Source of the DNA: Nocardia asteroides
Lineage (GTDB): Bacteria > Actinomycetota > Actinomycetes > Mycobacteriales > Mycobacteriaceae
Reading direction: 5' to 3'
Length of the DNA stretch: 64,000 bases
Assembly: GCF_021183625.1 (NCBI RefSeq)
Contig: NZ_CP089214.1
Coordinates: forward strand, 5,022,001-5,086,000
In this document: in pieces, positions 8,806 to 16,867 of the stretch
How positions within the stretch are numbered: position 1 is the stretch's first letter
Layout: every line of letters begins with the position of its first letter
Translations under genes and position numbers: made by a program
Notes under the pieces: generated by a model
Told to the model about the DNA's origin: nothing
Databases searched by the model: none
The model's input: the letters and a program-made list of their open reading frames with translations, nothing else

Positions 8806-9914
8806 GTGGTCGGCCTGTAGAAGCCGTAGAAGTCCATCCCCGAGTTCTCCGTTCGCACCGAACTGATCTGGACCGGGTCACCGGCCTCGACGAACTGGCC
8901 GTTGCCGATCACCATCGCGACGTGCCCGTCCCAGATCGCCAGGTCGCCCGGCATGAGGTCGCCCGCCGAGATCTGGGTGGCGCCGCTGCCCTGCTCGGCC
9001 GCGAGCCGGGGCAGCTCGACCCCGGCCTCGCCGTAGGCGTACTTGGTGAGGCCGCTGCAGTCGAGCCCGGCGCCGGGGGAGTTGCCGCCCCAGACGTACG
9101 GGGTGCCGACCGTGCCGAGCGCGGCCTGCACCGCGGTGGCGGCCTGCTCGTTCGGCGCCTCGACCTTGCTGCCGTCCGGCAGCGTGATCTCGACGCCGTC
9201 GCGGGTCGGCGCCGCGGCGCCCGGCTCCGACGGGGTGGTGCTCGGCGACGGCGTGGTCGCCGACGGCGTCGCCGCCTTGGACGCCTCGGTGACCAGCGGG
9301 TTGTTCATCACGGTGCTGAGCAGCGACCCGGCGCTGCTCGCCACCCCGCTGGCCCCGGAGAGCAGCTGCTGCGGAATCCCGGACGAGGCCAGCGTCGAGG
9401 CGAGCGAGGTGGACGGCGGCGGCGTCAGCCCGCTCATGCTCGCGGTGTGCGTGTCCAGCTCGCCCTGTACCCGCCCGACCACGCCGACCGCCTGGTTGAT
9501 GTGGTCGATGGCGGAGCCGATCACCGCGGTGATCCCGGGCGGGGTGGCGATGGCGGGGCCGAGCGCGGTGGCGGTGGAGACGAAGGACTGCAGGATGCCG
9601 CTGAGATCCTTCTGCCCGCTCTCCACCTCGGCGGCCGCCTGGTTCACCACGGTCGCCATCTCGGTGTTGCTGTCCGAGATCGTCGCGGCCGAGGTCTGCA
9701 CCCGGAGCGCCTTGGCGGTGGTGGCGTCGGCGGCGGTGCCGTCCCACGCGGTGTTCACCTGGTTGATGCTGGTGCGGCCGAGCTCGTGGATCCGGTCGAC
9801 CGCGGCGGAGGTGGCGCGCAGCGCATCGGCCGGGCCGCCCGCGGGCAGCACGCCGGAGCCGAACGAATTCAGCAGGTCGACCAGCGGTTTCGCCAGTGCG
9901 TCGATGTCGATCAC
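8802..9914 (-). CDS. NlpC/P60 peptidoglycan hydrolase with an ESX-substrate-like N-terminal domain
   Basis: Predicted D,L-endopeptidase acting on wall peptides (370 aa). Residues 1-165 are helical, with no Sec signal peptide, resembling WXG100/EspA-type secretion domains. Residues 180-245 form a Ser/Thr/Pro-rich linker. Residues 258-370 are an NlpC/P60 domain with GTPYVWGG, catalytic C286 in LDCSG, H331 in DGHVAM and E343 in FVEAG; the H-to-E spacing of 12 equals that of mycobacterial RipA. Start is GTG 9914, 4 nt after the EspC-like stop. Context suggests type VII export. Confidence 0.82.
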   Translation of the reverse strand: MIDIDALAKPLVDLLNSFGSGVLPAGGPADALRATSAAVDRIHELGRTSINQVNTAWDGTAADATTAKALRVQTSAATISDSNTEMATVVNQAAAEVESGQKDLSGILQSFVSTATALGPAIATPPGITAVIGSAIDHINQAVGVVGRVQGELDTHTASMSGLTPPPSTSLASTLASSGIPQQLLSGASGVASSAGSLLSTVMNNPLVTEASKAATPSATTPSPSTTPSEPGAAAPTRDGVEITLPDGSKVEAPNEQAATAVQAALGTVGTPYVWGGNSPGAGLDCSGLTKYAYGEAGVELPRLAAEQGSGATQISAGDLMPGDLAIWDGHVAMVIGNGQFVEAGDPVQISSVRTENSGMDFYGFYRPTT

Positions 9915-9918
9915 GCGC

Positions 9919-10236
9919 TCACCCGTTCGGATCGACGGGCGCGATGGCGGCCGCGCTGCCGAGCTCGGTGTCCGCGATGGCGCCCGCCGCCGCCGTCACC
10001 GCCCCGCCCATGCTGGTCAGCACCGCGGAGAGCTGGCCGATGGCGGCGACCTGGCCCGCGTGCGCCGCGGCGTACGCGGCCATGAAGTCGCCGCCGATCA
10101 ACCCCATGATCGGGCCGAGCAGCGCGGGCCCGGCCCCCGCCGCCGACGCGCCCGCCGCGGCCATCTCCCCGGCCATGACTTGCGCGGACGCACCGTAGGC
10201 GACGATGCCATCGGTATCCGCCGACGTCTTGTCCAT
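9919..10236 (-). CDS. EspC-like putative type VII secretion target
   Basis: A 105-aa Ala/Gly-rich helical protein starting at ATG 10236 and heading a four-gene cassette. The region DFMAAYAAAHAGQVAAIGQL and following helix parallel M. tuberculosis EspC (NDTLNVYLTAHNALGSSL), and the length is the same (about 103-105 aa). A WxG turn is absent, as in EspC. It probably forms a helical hairpin and acts as secretion partner for the NlpC/P60 protein downstream. It lies in the gap where H37Rv has sapM, so the cassette is an insertion relative to that genome. Confidence 0.6.
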   Translation of the reverse strand: MDKTSADTDGIVAYGASAQVMAGEMAAAGASAAGAGPALLGPIMGLIGGDFMAAYAAAHAGQVAAIGQLSAVLTSMGGAVTAAAGAIADTELGSAAAIAPVDPNG

Positions 10237-10344
10237 AACAGCCCCCCATCCGTTTCCCAGGCAGAGTACGTCATTCACTCTCTTCGACGCGCCCGCTCGG
10301 CCGCCGGTTCCCTGGCTCGGCGCCGAATTTCCCCGCGGCGACCT

Positions 10345-10350
10345 TATCGT
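10345..10350 (+). promoter_or_regulatory. Leaderless-type -10 box of upp
   Basis: TATCGT, 6 nt, then ATG 10357. No ribosome-binding site is present between them. Confidence 0.6.
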
Positions 10351-10356
10351 TCCATC

Positions 10357-10980
10357 ATGCGCACCCACACCGTGGACCATCCGCTGGCCGCCGCACTGCT
10401 CACCACGCTGCGCGACGCGCGCACCGTGAACGCCGAGTTCCGCTCCGCGCTGCGCGATCTCACCGGGATCCTCGTCTACGAGGCGCTGCGCGACGCCCCG
10501 GTCATCCGGTTCGACGTCACCACCCCGGTCTCGATCGCCGACGGCACCCGGCTCGCCGCGCCGCCGCTGCTGGTCCCGGTGCTGCGCGCCGGGCTCGGCA
10601 TGGTGCACGCCGCCGCGGGGTTCGTGCCGGACGCCAGGATCGGCTTCGTCGGCATGGCCCGCGACGAGGCGACGCACCAGCCGGTGCCCTACATGGAGTC
10701 GCTGCCGGAGGACCTCTCCGACGTGCCGGTCTTCGTGCTCGACCCGATGCTCGCCACCGGCGGCTCCATGCGGCACACGCTGGAACTGCTGGTGGCGCGG
10801 AACGCGCGCGACATCACCGCGCTCTGCGTGGTCGCCGCGCCGGAGGGCATCGCCGCGCTCGGCGACTCGGGGCTGCCGGTGCGGCTGGTGACCGCCGCCA
10901 TCGACACCGGCCTGAACGCCGACGCCTTCATCGTCCCCGGCCTCGGCGACGCCGGCGACCGCCAGTTCGGGCCGCGTTGA
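10357..10980 (+). CDS. upp: Uracil phosphoribosyltransferase
   Basis: Makes UMP from uracil and PRPP, completing salvage begun by Cdd and DeoA. The 207-aa protein has VPVLRAGLGMV (about residues 76-86), the PRPP-binding loop VLDPMLATGGSM (about 126-137) and the C-terminal uracil-binding GLGDAGDRQFG. The ATG is supported by the leaderless -10 box. Its stop is followed within 3 nt by a long palindromic repeat, which probably serves as its transcription end. Confidence 0.96.
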   Translation: MRTHTVDHPLAAALLTTLRDARTVNAEFRSALRDLTGILVYEALRDAPVIRFDVTTPVSIADGTRLAAPPLLVPVLRAGLGMVHAAAGFVPDARIGFVGMARDEATHQPVPYMESLPEDLSDVPVFVLDPMLATGGSMRHTLELLVARNARDITALCVVAAPEGIAALGDSGLPVRLVTAAIDTGLNADAFIVPGLGDAGDRQFGPR

Positions 10981-10982
10981 TT

Positions 10983-11107
10983 TTGTCGCGCCTCCGCGCG
11001 ACGGGGTTCGCGCCCTTCGGGGGCTCACGTCCGAGCGGTCGAGACTCGCGCCTTCGGCGCATGCGCTTCGACCGCTCGGACGCGAGCCGGGCGCGAACCC
11101 GGTGCGG
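10983..11107. repeat. Palindromic dispersed repeat, copy A
   Basis: A highly structured, REP/BIME-like element directly after upp. Nested perfect stems are 11004-11015 with 11089-11100 (12 bp, GGGTTCGCGCCC) and 11028-11042 with 11068-11082 (15 bp, CGTCCGAGCGGTCGA), plus a small leading hairpin GTCGCGC-CTCC-GCGCGAC at 10985-11002. A near-identical copy follows echA at 14302-14422. It separates the convergent upp and pmmB and may act as a bidirectional terminator. Confidence 0.8.
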
Positions 11108-11145
11108 GGGGGTGTGCGAGGACGGCATCGAGCCCGGTAGTTGCG

Positions 11146-11208
11146 GTGTTGCGGGGGTGTGGTCAGGTGTTGCGGGGGTGTGGTCAGGTGTTGCGGGGGT
11201 GTGGTCAG
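11146..11208. repeat. Three exact 21-bp tandem repeats at the pmmB 3' end
   Basis: Unit GTGTTGCGGGGGTGTGGTCAG repeated three times without mismatch. The pmmB stop codon (11205-11207) lies in the last copy. Since 21 is a multiple of three, each further copy places another in-frame TGA after the gene. It probably arose by slippage. Confidence 0.9.
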
Positions 11209-12707
11209 GTCGGTTGTAGGGCGGTGCAGAAGTCGCGGAGGGCGGCTAGGCGCTCGGCGGCGGCCTTTCTGATGTCGGCTAGGGCGGTGGCGTCGGGGAC
11301 CGGGCGGACGACCTCGAGGTAGCACTTGAGTTTGGGCTCGGTGCCGGAGGGGCGTATCACGATCCGGTCGCCGGCGCCCTCGAGGACGAGGGCGTCGGTG
11401 CGCAGCGGGCCGCGGGTGGCGGCCAGGTCGGTGTAGCGCACCGGCGCGCCCGCGACCCGCTCCGGCGGGGCGGCGCGCAGCGCGGCGACGACGGCCGCCG
11501 CGGCCTGCTGGTCGGCTAGGCGGAGCGCGACCTGGTCGCCCGCGTGCACGCCGAACTCGACGGCGAAGCGATCCAGGTCGGCGAGCAGGGTGCTGCCCGC
11601 GGCGCGGCGCCTCGCCACCAGGTCGGCGGTGAGCACGGCGGCGGAGACGCCGTCCTTGTCCCGGACGGCGGCCGGGTCGACGCAGTGCCCGATGGCCTCC
11701 TCGTAGGCGTAGACCAGCCCGTCCCCGGCCCTGGCCAGCCACTTGAAGCCGGTGAGCGTCTCGGCGTAGCGGGCGCCGCGCGCGGCGGCCACCCGGCCGA
11801 GCAGCCGGGAGGAGACCAGGGTGGTCGCGACCAGGGCGTCCGCCGGGGCGGTGCGCAGCACGTCGGCGCCGAGCAGCACGCCGGTCTCGTCGCCGCGCAG
11901 CATGCGCCAGCCGTCCGGGCCGGGCAGGCCGACGGCGCAGCGGTCGGCATCCGGGTCGAGCGCGATCGCCAGGTCAGCCCCGACCCGCTCGGCCAGCGAG
12001 AGCAGCAGGTCGGCCGCGCCCGGCTCCTCGGGGTTGGGGAAGGCGACGGTGGGGAAGTCCGGGTCCGGCTCGAACTGCTCGGGCACCACGTGCACGTCGT
12101 CGAAGCCCGCCGCGGCCAGTGCGCGCAGCGCCACCGCGCCGCCGACGCCGTGCAGCGGGGTCAGCGCGATCCGCACCGGCGCGCGTTCGCCCGGCCCGCC
12201 GATCCGCTCCGGGATCCCGGCCACCCGATCCAGGTACGCGGCGAGCGCACTGCCGTCGGCGGGGGATACCGCGGTCCGCGGGATCGGCTCGGTGACGGCC
12301 CGGATGGCGCGCTCGATCTCGGCGTCGGCCGGGGCGACCAGCTGGGCGCCGCCCTCCAGGTAGACCTTGTACCCGTTGTCCGCGGGCGGGTTGTGCGAGG
12401 CGGTGATCTGCACTCCGGCCACCGCGCCGGTCGCGCGCACCGCGTGCGCGAGCACCGGGGTCGGCAGCGGCTCCGGCAGCAGCGTCACCGGGAATCCGGC
12501 CGCGGCGAGGATCTCCGCGGTCACGGTGGCGAACTCCGCCGACCCGTGCCTGGCGTCCCGGCCGACGACGACGCGCCCGCCGCCGAGGCAGCGCTCGCGC
12601 AGCCAGGCGGCCAGCCCGGCGGTGGCGCGCGCGACGGTCACCGCGTTCATGCCGTCCGGCCCGTCCCGCAGTGGGCCGCGCAGCCCGGCGGTGCCGAAGC
12701 GCAGCAT
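11205..12707 (-). CDS. pmmB: Phosphomannomutase/phosphoglucomutase
   Basis: A 500-aa member of the alpha-D-phosphohexomutase family. It has the phosphoserine loop TASHNPP (S104 is the phosphorylated residue), metal loop DPDADRCA, sugar-binding loop YEEAIGH and phosphate-binding loop RPSGTEPKLK, so all four functional loops are intact. It is adjacent to deoD on the same strand, as Rv3308-Rv3307 in H37Rv. A likely role is phosphopentose or phosphohexose interconversion downstream of nucleoside phosphorolysis, or mannose precursor supply; sequence alone does not fix the substrate. Confidence 0.9.
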   Translation of the reverse strand: MLRFGTAGLRGPLRDGPDGMNAVTVARATAGLAAWLRERCLGGGRVVVGRDARHGSAEFATVTAEILAAAGFPVTLLPEPLPTPVLAHAVRATGAVAGVQITASHNPPADNGYKVYLEGGAQLVAPADAEIERAIRAVTEPIPRTAVSPADGSALAAYLDRVAGIPERIGGPGERAPVRIALTPLHGVGGAVALRALAAAGFDDVHVVPEQFEPDPDFPTVAFPNPEEPGAADLLLSLAERVGADLAIALDPDADRCAVGLPGPDGWRMLRGDETGVLLGADVLRTAPADALVATTLVSSRLLGRVAAARGARYAETLTGFKWLARAGDGLVYAYEEAIGHCVDPAAVRDKDGVSAAVLTADLVARRRAAGSTLLADLDRFAVEFGVHAGDQVALRLADQQAAAAVVAALRAAPPERVAGAPVRYTDLAATRGPLRTDALVLEGAGDRIVIRPSGTEPKLKCYLEVVRPVPDATALADIRKAAAERLAALRDFCTALQPT

Positions 12708-13487
12708 CTAGAGCCGCTCCAGGATGCCGCGCAGCAGCTTGCCGAGCCGCGGTGCGGCGGCATTGCCCTCGGCCAGCACCTCGGCGTGCGAGAGGTTGGC
12801 TCCGGTCACCCCGGCGGCCAGGTTGGTGACCAGCGAGATCCCGAGCAGCCGGACGCCGAGCGCGCGCGCCGCGATCGCCTCCAGCACGGTCGACATGCCG
12901 ACCAGGTCGGCGCCGATGGCGCGCAGCATCCCGATCTCGGCGGGCGTCTCGTACTGCGGGCCGATCAGCCCGGCGTACACCCCCTCGGCGAGGCTCGGGT
13001 CGACCTCGCGGGCCAGCGCGCGCAGCTCCGGATCCCAGGCGTTCACCAGGTCGACGAAGGCGGGGCCGGTGAGCGGGGTGCGGGCGGTGAGGTTGAGGTG
13101 GTCGGCGATGAGCACCGGCTCGCCGACGGCCATGCCGTCCCTGATCCCGCCCGCGGCATTGGTGAGCAGCACGGTCTCCGCGCCCGCCGCCACGGCGGCG
13201 GTCAGCGGGACGACCACCTCGGCGGGGGAGTACCCCTCGTACAGGTGCTGGCGGCCCATCAGCAGCAGCACGTCGGCGCCGCCGACCCGCACGGAGTGCA
13301 CGGTGCCGACGTGGCCCTGCGCGGTCGGCATGCCGAAGCCGGGTAGCTCCGGCATCGGCACCGACGCGGCCGGCGTTCCGATCTCCGCGGCCGCGTCCTG
13401 CCAGCCCGACCCGAGCACCACCGCGACGCGGTGGCGCGCTACCCCTGTCCGCTCGGCGATCACCGCGGCGGCCTCTTCGGCAAGCAT
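12708..13487 (-). CDS. deoD: Purine nucleoside phosphorylase
   Basis: Splits inosine and guanosine, and their deoxy forms, to base and (deoxy)ribose-1-phosphate. The 259-aa protein matches the trimeric PNP type: VLGSGW (phosphate site), GRQHLYEGY, TNAAGGI and GPQYETPAEI in family order. pmmB begins immediately after its stop, so the two are one unit; PmmB may process the sugar phosphate. Also called punA in mycobacteria. ATG 13487 is backed by a -10 box 6 nt upstream. Confidence 0.95.
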   Translation of the reverse strand: MLAEEAAAVIAERTGVARHRVAVVLGSGWQDAAAEIGTPAASVPMPELPGFGMPTAQGHVGTVHSVRVGGADVLLLMGRQHLYEGYSPAEVVVPLTAAVAAGAETVLLTNAAGGIRDGMAVGEPVLIADHLNLTARTPLTGPAFVDLVNAWDPELRALAREVDPSLAEGVYAGLIGPQYETPAEIGMLRAIGADLVGMSTVLEAIAARALGVRLLGISLVTNLAAGVTGANLSHAEVLAEGNAAAPRLGKLLRGILERL

Positions 13488-13493
13488 GGGGTC

Positions 13494-13499
13494 ACGATA
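13494..13499 (-). promoter_or_regulatory. Leaderless-type -10 box of deoD
   Basis: Reading leftward, TATCGT, 6 nt (GACCCC), then ATG 13487. Confidence 0.6.
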
Positions 13500-13556
13500 G
13501 TCGGGGGCGGTGCGCGCTTCGGCTCCGGTGTGGCGCCGGTCACCGCCCTATCTCGG

Positions 13557-13570
13557 CTACCCGTCGGTAG
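13557..13570. promoter_or_regulatory. Lipid-regulon candidate operator, echA copy
   Basis: CTACCCGTCGGTAG, a near-perfect palindrome 11 nt upstream of the echA -10 box, which is a position suited to repression or activation. Similar 14-mers occur at 24249, 50232 and 54996. Confidence 0.45.
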
Positions 13571-13581
13571 GGTCGCCCGGT

Positions 13582-13587
13582 TACGCT
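13582..13587 (+). promoter_or_regulatory. Leaderless-type -10 box of the enoyl-CoA hydratase gene
   Basis: TACGCT, 6 nt (GCGCGC), then ATG 13594. Confidence 0.6.
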
Positions 13588-13593
13588 GCGCGC

Positions 13594-14301
13594 ATGCCTT
13601 ATCTGGAGCGCCGGGGTGACGTGTTCGTGCTGTACCTGGGATCGGAGGAGCAGAACGGGGCGGACGAGGAGAACCGCTTCCACCCGGACGTGCTCGCCCG
13701 GCTGAACGCGCTGCTCGACGAGGTCGAGGGCTCCGAGGGGCCCGCGGCGCTTGTCACCACCGCCACCGGCAAGTTCTTCAGCAACGGCCTGCACACCGAC
13801 TGGCTCTTCGCCAACCCCGGCGAGATGCACGGCTACCTGGACAGCGTGCACGCGCTCTACACGCGGCTGCTCACCTTCCCGCTGCCCACCGTCGCCGCGG
13901 TGAACGGCCACGCCTTCGGCGCGGGCGCCATGCTCGCCACGTCGCACGACTTCCGGGTCATGCGCGCCGACCGCGGCTACTGGTCGCTGCCCGAGATCCA
14001 CCTCGGCATGCCCTTCACCGTCGCGATGAACGCGCTGCTCACGCACCGGCTCACCAACCAGGTCGCGGTCAAGGCGATGACCACCGGGCACCGCTTCGGC
14101 GCCGACGAGGCGATCTCGGCGGGGATCGTGGACACCAAGGCCGGGGCGGACAGCGTGCTCGATATCGCGGTCGAGCAGGCCGCGGGGCTCGCGGCCAACC
14201 GCAAGCCGAACCTCGCGGTCATCAAGCGCGCCCTGCACGGCGCCGTCCTGGCCGACCTCGCCGCCCCCACCACCCCGGAGAACCTCGCCTTCGGTGTTTG
14301 A
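13594..14301 (+). CDS. Enoyl-CoA hydratase/isomerase family protein
   Basis: A 235-aa crotonase-fold protein, shorter than typical hydratases (about 260 aa). The oxyanion-hole stretch FFSNGLHTDWL and NGHAFGAGAMLATSHDFRVM are recognisable. In the active-site helix only one glutamate, in WSLPEIHLGM, is obvious, a pattern more like delta3,delta2-enoyl-CoA isomerases than two-Glu hydratases. That assignment is an inference. It is probably transcribed without a leader and carries the shared 14-bp palindrome upstream. A palindromic repeat starts at its stop codon. Confidence 0.85.
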   Translation: MPYLERRGDVFVLYLGSEEQNGADEENRFHPDVLARLNALLDEVEGSEGPAALVTTATGKFFSNGLHTDWLFANPGEMHGYLDSVHALYTRLLTFPLPTVAAVNGHAFGAGAMLATSHDFRVMRADRGYWSLPEIHLGMPFTVAMNALLTHRLTNQVAVKAMTTGHRFGADEAISAGIVDTKAGADSVLDIAVEQAAGLAANRKPNLAVIKRALHGAVLADLAAPTTPENLAFGV

Positions 14302-14422
14302 TTGTCGCGCCTTCGGCGCGACGGGTTGCGCGCCCTTCGGGGGCTCACGTCCGAGCGGTCGAGACTCGCGCCTGCGGCGCATGCGCTTCGACCACTCGGA
14401 CGCGAGCCGGGCGCGCAACCGT
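14302..14422. repeat. Palindromic dispersed repeat, copy B
   Basis: Second copy of the element after upp, starting directly at the echA stop. Outer stem 14324-14335 with 14409-14420 (GGTTGCGCGCCC) is perfect although its sequence differs from copy A: both arms changed together. Inner stem 14348-14362 with 14388-14402 has one mismatch. The orientation relative to the upstream gene is the same as copy A. Confidence 0.8.
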
Positions 14423-14480
14423 TCTGCGCACGCTGGGTTGAACAGGCGGTAACCGCGGGGTTAGTGCCAGACTGGTCGGC

Positions 14481-15686
14481 ATGCCTGTGACCGACGCACC
14501 GACGGACGGTGCCGTCGCGCGGGTACACGCGTCGGTCGAGGCCGCGAAGGACCGGCTGGTCGGGCTCTCGCACGCGCTGCACGCCGATCCGGAACTCGCC
14601 TTCGACGAGGTGCGCAGCACCGCGCGGACGATCGAACCGCTGCGCGAGCGCGGCTTCGCGGTGCGCACCGGGGTCGCCGGGCTGCCCACCGCCTTCCGCG
14701 CGGTCTACGGCAGCGGCGAGCTGACCGTCGGGCTGTGCGCGGAGTACGACGCGCTGCCGGAGATCGGCCACGCCTGCGGGCACAACGTCATCGCGGCCGC
14801 CTCGGTCGGCGCCGGGCTCGCGCTCGCCGACGTCGCCGACGAACTCGGGCTCACCGTCGTCGTGCTCGGCACCCCGGCCGAGGAGAGCGGTGGCGGCAAG
14901 GTGATCATGCTCGACCACGGCCTCTTCGACGACCTGGCGCTGGCCATGATGGTGCACCCGGGCCCGTTCGACGTGGTCGGCGCGCGCTCGCTGGCGCTCA
15001 GCGACATCTCGGTGCTCTTCCACGGCCGCACGGCGCACGCCAGCGCGGCGCCGGAGCGCGGCCGCAACGCGGGCGACGCCGCCACCATCGCCCAGGTGGC
15101 GCTCGGGCTGCTGCGCCAGCACCTCGGCCCCGGCCAGCAACTGCACGGTATAGTCAACGACGGTGGCGTGGCCCCCAATATCGTGCCCGGACGTGCGGAA
15201 TTGCTGTATTACCTCCGCGCGGCCGATTCCGCGTCACTCGACGATCTGACGCGCCGGGCGTCGGATTGCTTCGCGGCGGGCGCCCTCGCGACCGGCTGCA
15301 CCCACGAGATCCGGACGCTCGCGCCGACCTACACCGAGCTCACGCCCGATCCGGCCCTGCTCGCCGTGTACCGCGAGCAGATCACCGGCCTCGGCCGTAC
15401 GCCGCTTCCGCCGGAGTTCGAGGCGCAGCGGCCGCTCGGCAGTACCGACATGGGCAACGTCACCAATATCGTCCCCGGCATCCACCCGGTGATCGGCATC
15501 GAGGCGGGTGGCGCCGTGACGCACCAGCCGGAGTTCGCCGCGGCGAGCGTCACGGCCTCCGCGGATCTCGCGGTGCTCGACGGTGCGGTCGCGCTGGCCT
15601 GTACCGCCGTGGCCGTTGCCCGCGATGAGCAACACAGGAGCAGTCTGTTGCAACGACTCGTTCGACGACAGGAGGACATTCGGTGA
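14481..15686 (+). CDS. amiB1: M20-family amidohydrolase (AmiB1-like)
   Basis: A 401-aa zinc/manganese-dependent M20 peptidase/amidohydrolase. It shows LCAEYDALPEIGHACGHNV (metal-binding Cys/His region), TPAEESGGGK with the catalytic Glu pair, FHGRTAHASAAPERG in the lid domain, and the final metal His in AGGAVTHQPEF. Natural substrate is unknown; relatives cleave aminoacyl or indole-acetyl amides. It overlaps amiA1 by 4 nt (GTGA), matching the Rv3306c-Rv3305c pair. Start ATG 14481 has a CAGACT hexamer 7 nt upstream. Confidence 0.9.
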   Translation: MPVTDAPTDGAVARVHASVEAAKDRLVGLSHALHADPELAFDEVRSTARTIEPLRERGFAVRTGVAGLPTAFRAVYGSGELTVGLCAEYDALPEIGHACGHNVIAAASVGAGLALADVADELGLTVVVLGTPAEESGGGKVIMLDHGLFDDLALAMMVHPGPFDVVGARSLALSDISVLFHGRTAHASAAPERGRNAGDAATIAQVALGLLRQHLGPGQQLHGIVNDGGVAPNIVPGRAELLYYLRAADSASLDDLTRRASDCFAAGALATGCTHEIRTLAPTYTELTPDPALLAVYREQITGLGRTPLPPEFEAQRPLGSTDMGNVTNIVPGIHPVIGIEAGGAVTHQPEFAAASVTASADLAVLDGAVALACTAVAVARDEQHRSSLLQRLVRRQEDIR

Positions 15687-16867
15687 GCACGAGCGGTCAT
15701 CTGGTGCGATCGGGCCGGAACGTGGTGGACACGTGGCTGGCCGAGCACCAGGTGGACCTGGTCCAGTGGCGCAGGCACATCCACGCGAACCCGGAGCTGT
15801 CGAGGACCGAGTTCGCGACCACGGAGTTCGTCGCCACGTGGCTGACCAAGGCGGGGCTGGCGCCGCGCGTCCTCCCCGGCGGCACCGGCCTGCTCTGCGA
15901 CATCGGCCCGGACGGCCCGCGGATCGGGCTGCGCGCCGACATGGACGCGCTTCCGCTGCAGGAGTTCACCGGTCTCCCGTTCTCCTCCACCGTGCCCGGC
16001 GTCTCGCACGCCTGCGGGCACGACGCGCACACCAGCATCCTGCTCGGCACCGCGCTGGCGCTGGCCGAGGCCGAGCTGCCGGTCGGCGTGCGGTTCGTCT
16101 TCCAGCCCGCCGAGGAGGTCATGCCGGGCGGCGCGATCGATGTCGTCGCCACCGGGGCCATGCAGGGCGTGGAGCGGATCTTCGCGCTGCACTGCGATCC
16201 GCGGCTGGAGGCGGGCCGGGTCGGGGTCAGGGTCGGGGCGATCACCTCGGCCGCCGACACCGTCGAGCTGGTGCTCGACTCGCCCGGCGGGCACACCTCG
16301 CGCCCGCATCTGACCAGCGACCTGGTCTATGCCATCGGCACCGTCATCACCGGGCTGCCCGGGCTGCTCAGCCGCCGGATCGACCCGCGCACCAGCACCG
16401 TCATGGTCTGGGGTGCGGTGAGCGCGGGCAAGGCGCCGAACGCCATCCCGCAGACCGGCATGCTCACCGGCACCGTGCGCACCGGCGACCATGCCACCTG
16501 GGAGCTGCTGGAGCCGCTGGTCCGCGAGATCGTCGACGCGCTGCTCGCCCCGACCGGCGTGCGCTACCAGCTCAACTACCGGCGCGGCGTGCCGCCGGTG
16601 GTGAACGACGAGCGCTCCACCCGAATGTTCGAGGCCGCGATCAACGACCTCGGGCCGGGCGCGCTCGCCGACACCATGCAGTCCGGCGGCGGCGAGGACT
16701 TCTCCTGGTACCTGGAGGAGGTGCCCGGCGCCATGGCGCGGCTCGGCGTCTGGTCCGGCCAGGGCGACCCGCTCGACCTGCACCAGCCCACCTTCGACAT
16801 CGATGAGCGCGCGCTCGCCGTCGGCGTGCGCGTGCTCACCGGTCTCGTGCTGCGGGCCGGGCGCTAG
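15683..16867 (+). CDS. amiA1: M20-family amidohydrolase (AmiA1-like)
   Basis: A 394-aa paralogue of the preceding gene, starting at GTG 15683 inside its stop codon. Metal and catalytic motifs are LRADMDALPLQE, VSHACGHDAHTS, FQPAEEVMPGG and the C-terminal GGGEDFSWYLEEVPG, the last typical of the hippurate/IAA-amino-acid hydrolase subgroup. The two products may work on related N-acyl amino acids or as a heteromer; this is inferred from coupling only. It converges on the GGCT-like gene, overlapping it by 4 nt. Confidence 0.9.
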   Translation: MSTSGHLVRSGRNVVDTWLAEHQVDLVQWRRHIHANPELSRTEFATTEFVATWLTKAGLAPRVLPGGTGLLCDIGPDGPRIGLRADMDALPLQEFTGLPFSSTVPGVSHACGHDAHTSILLGTALALAEAELPVGVRFVFQPAEEVMPGGAIDVVATGAMQGVERIFALHCDPRLEAGRVGVRVGAITSAADTVELVLDSPGGHTSRPHLTSDLVYAIGTVITGLPGLLSRRIDPRTSTVMVWGAVSAGKAPNAIPQTGMLTGTVRTGDHATWELLEPLVREIVDALLAPTGVRYQLNYRRGVPPVVNDERSTRMFEAAINDLGPGALADTMQSGGGEDFSWYLEEVPGAMARLGVWSGQGDPLDLHQPTFDIDERALAVGVRVLTGLVLRAGR

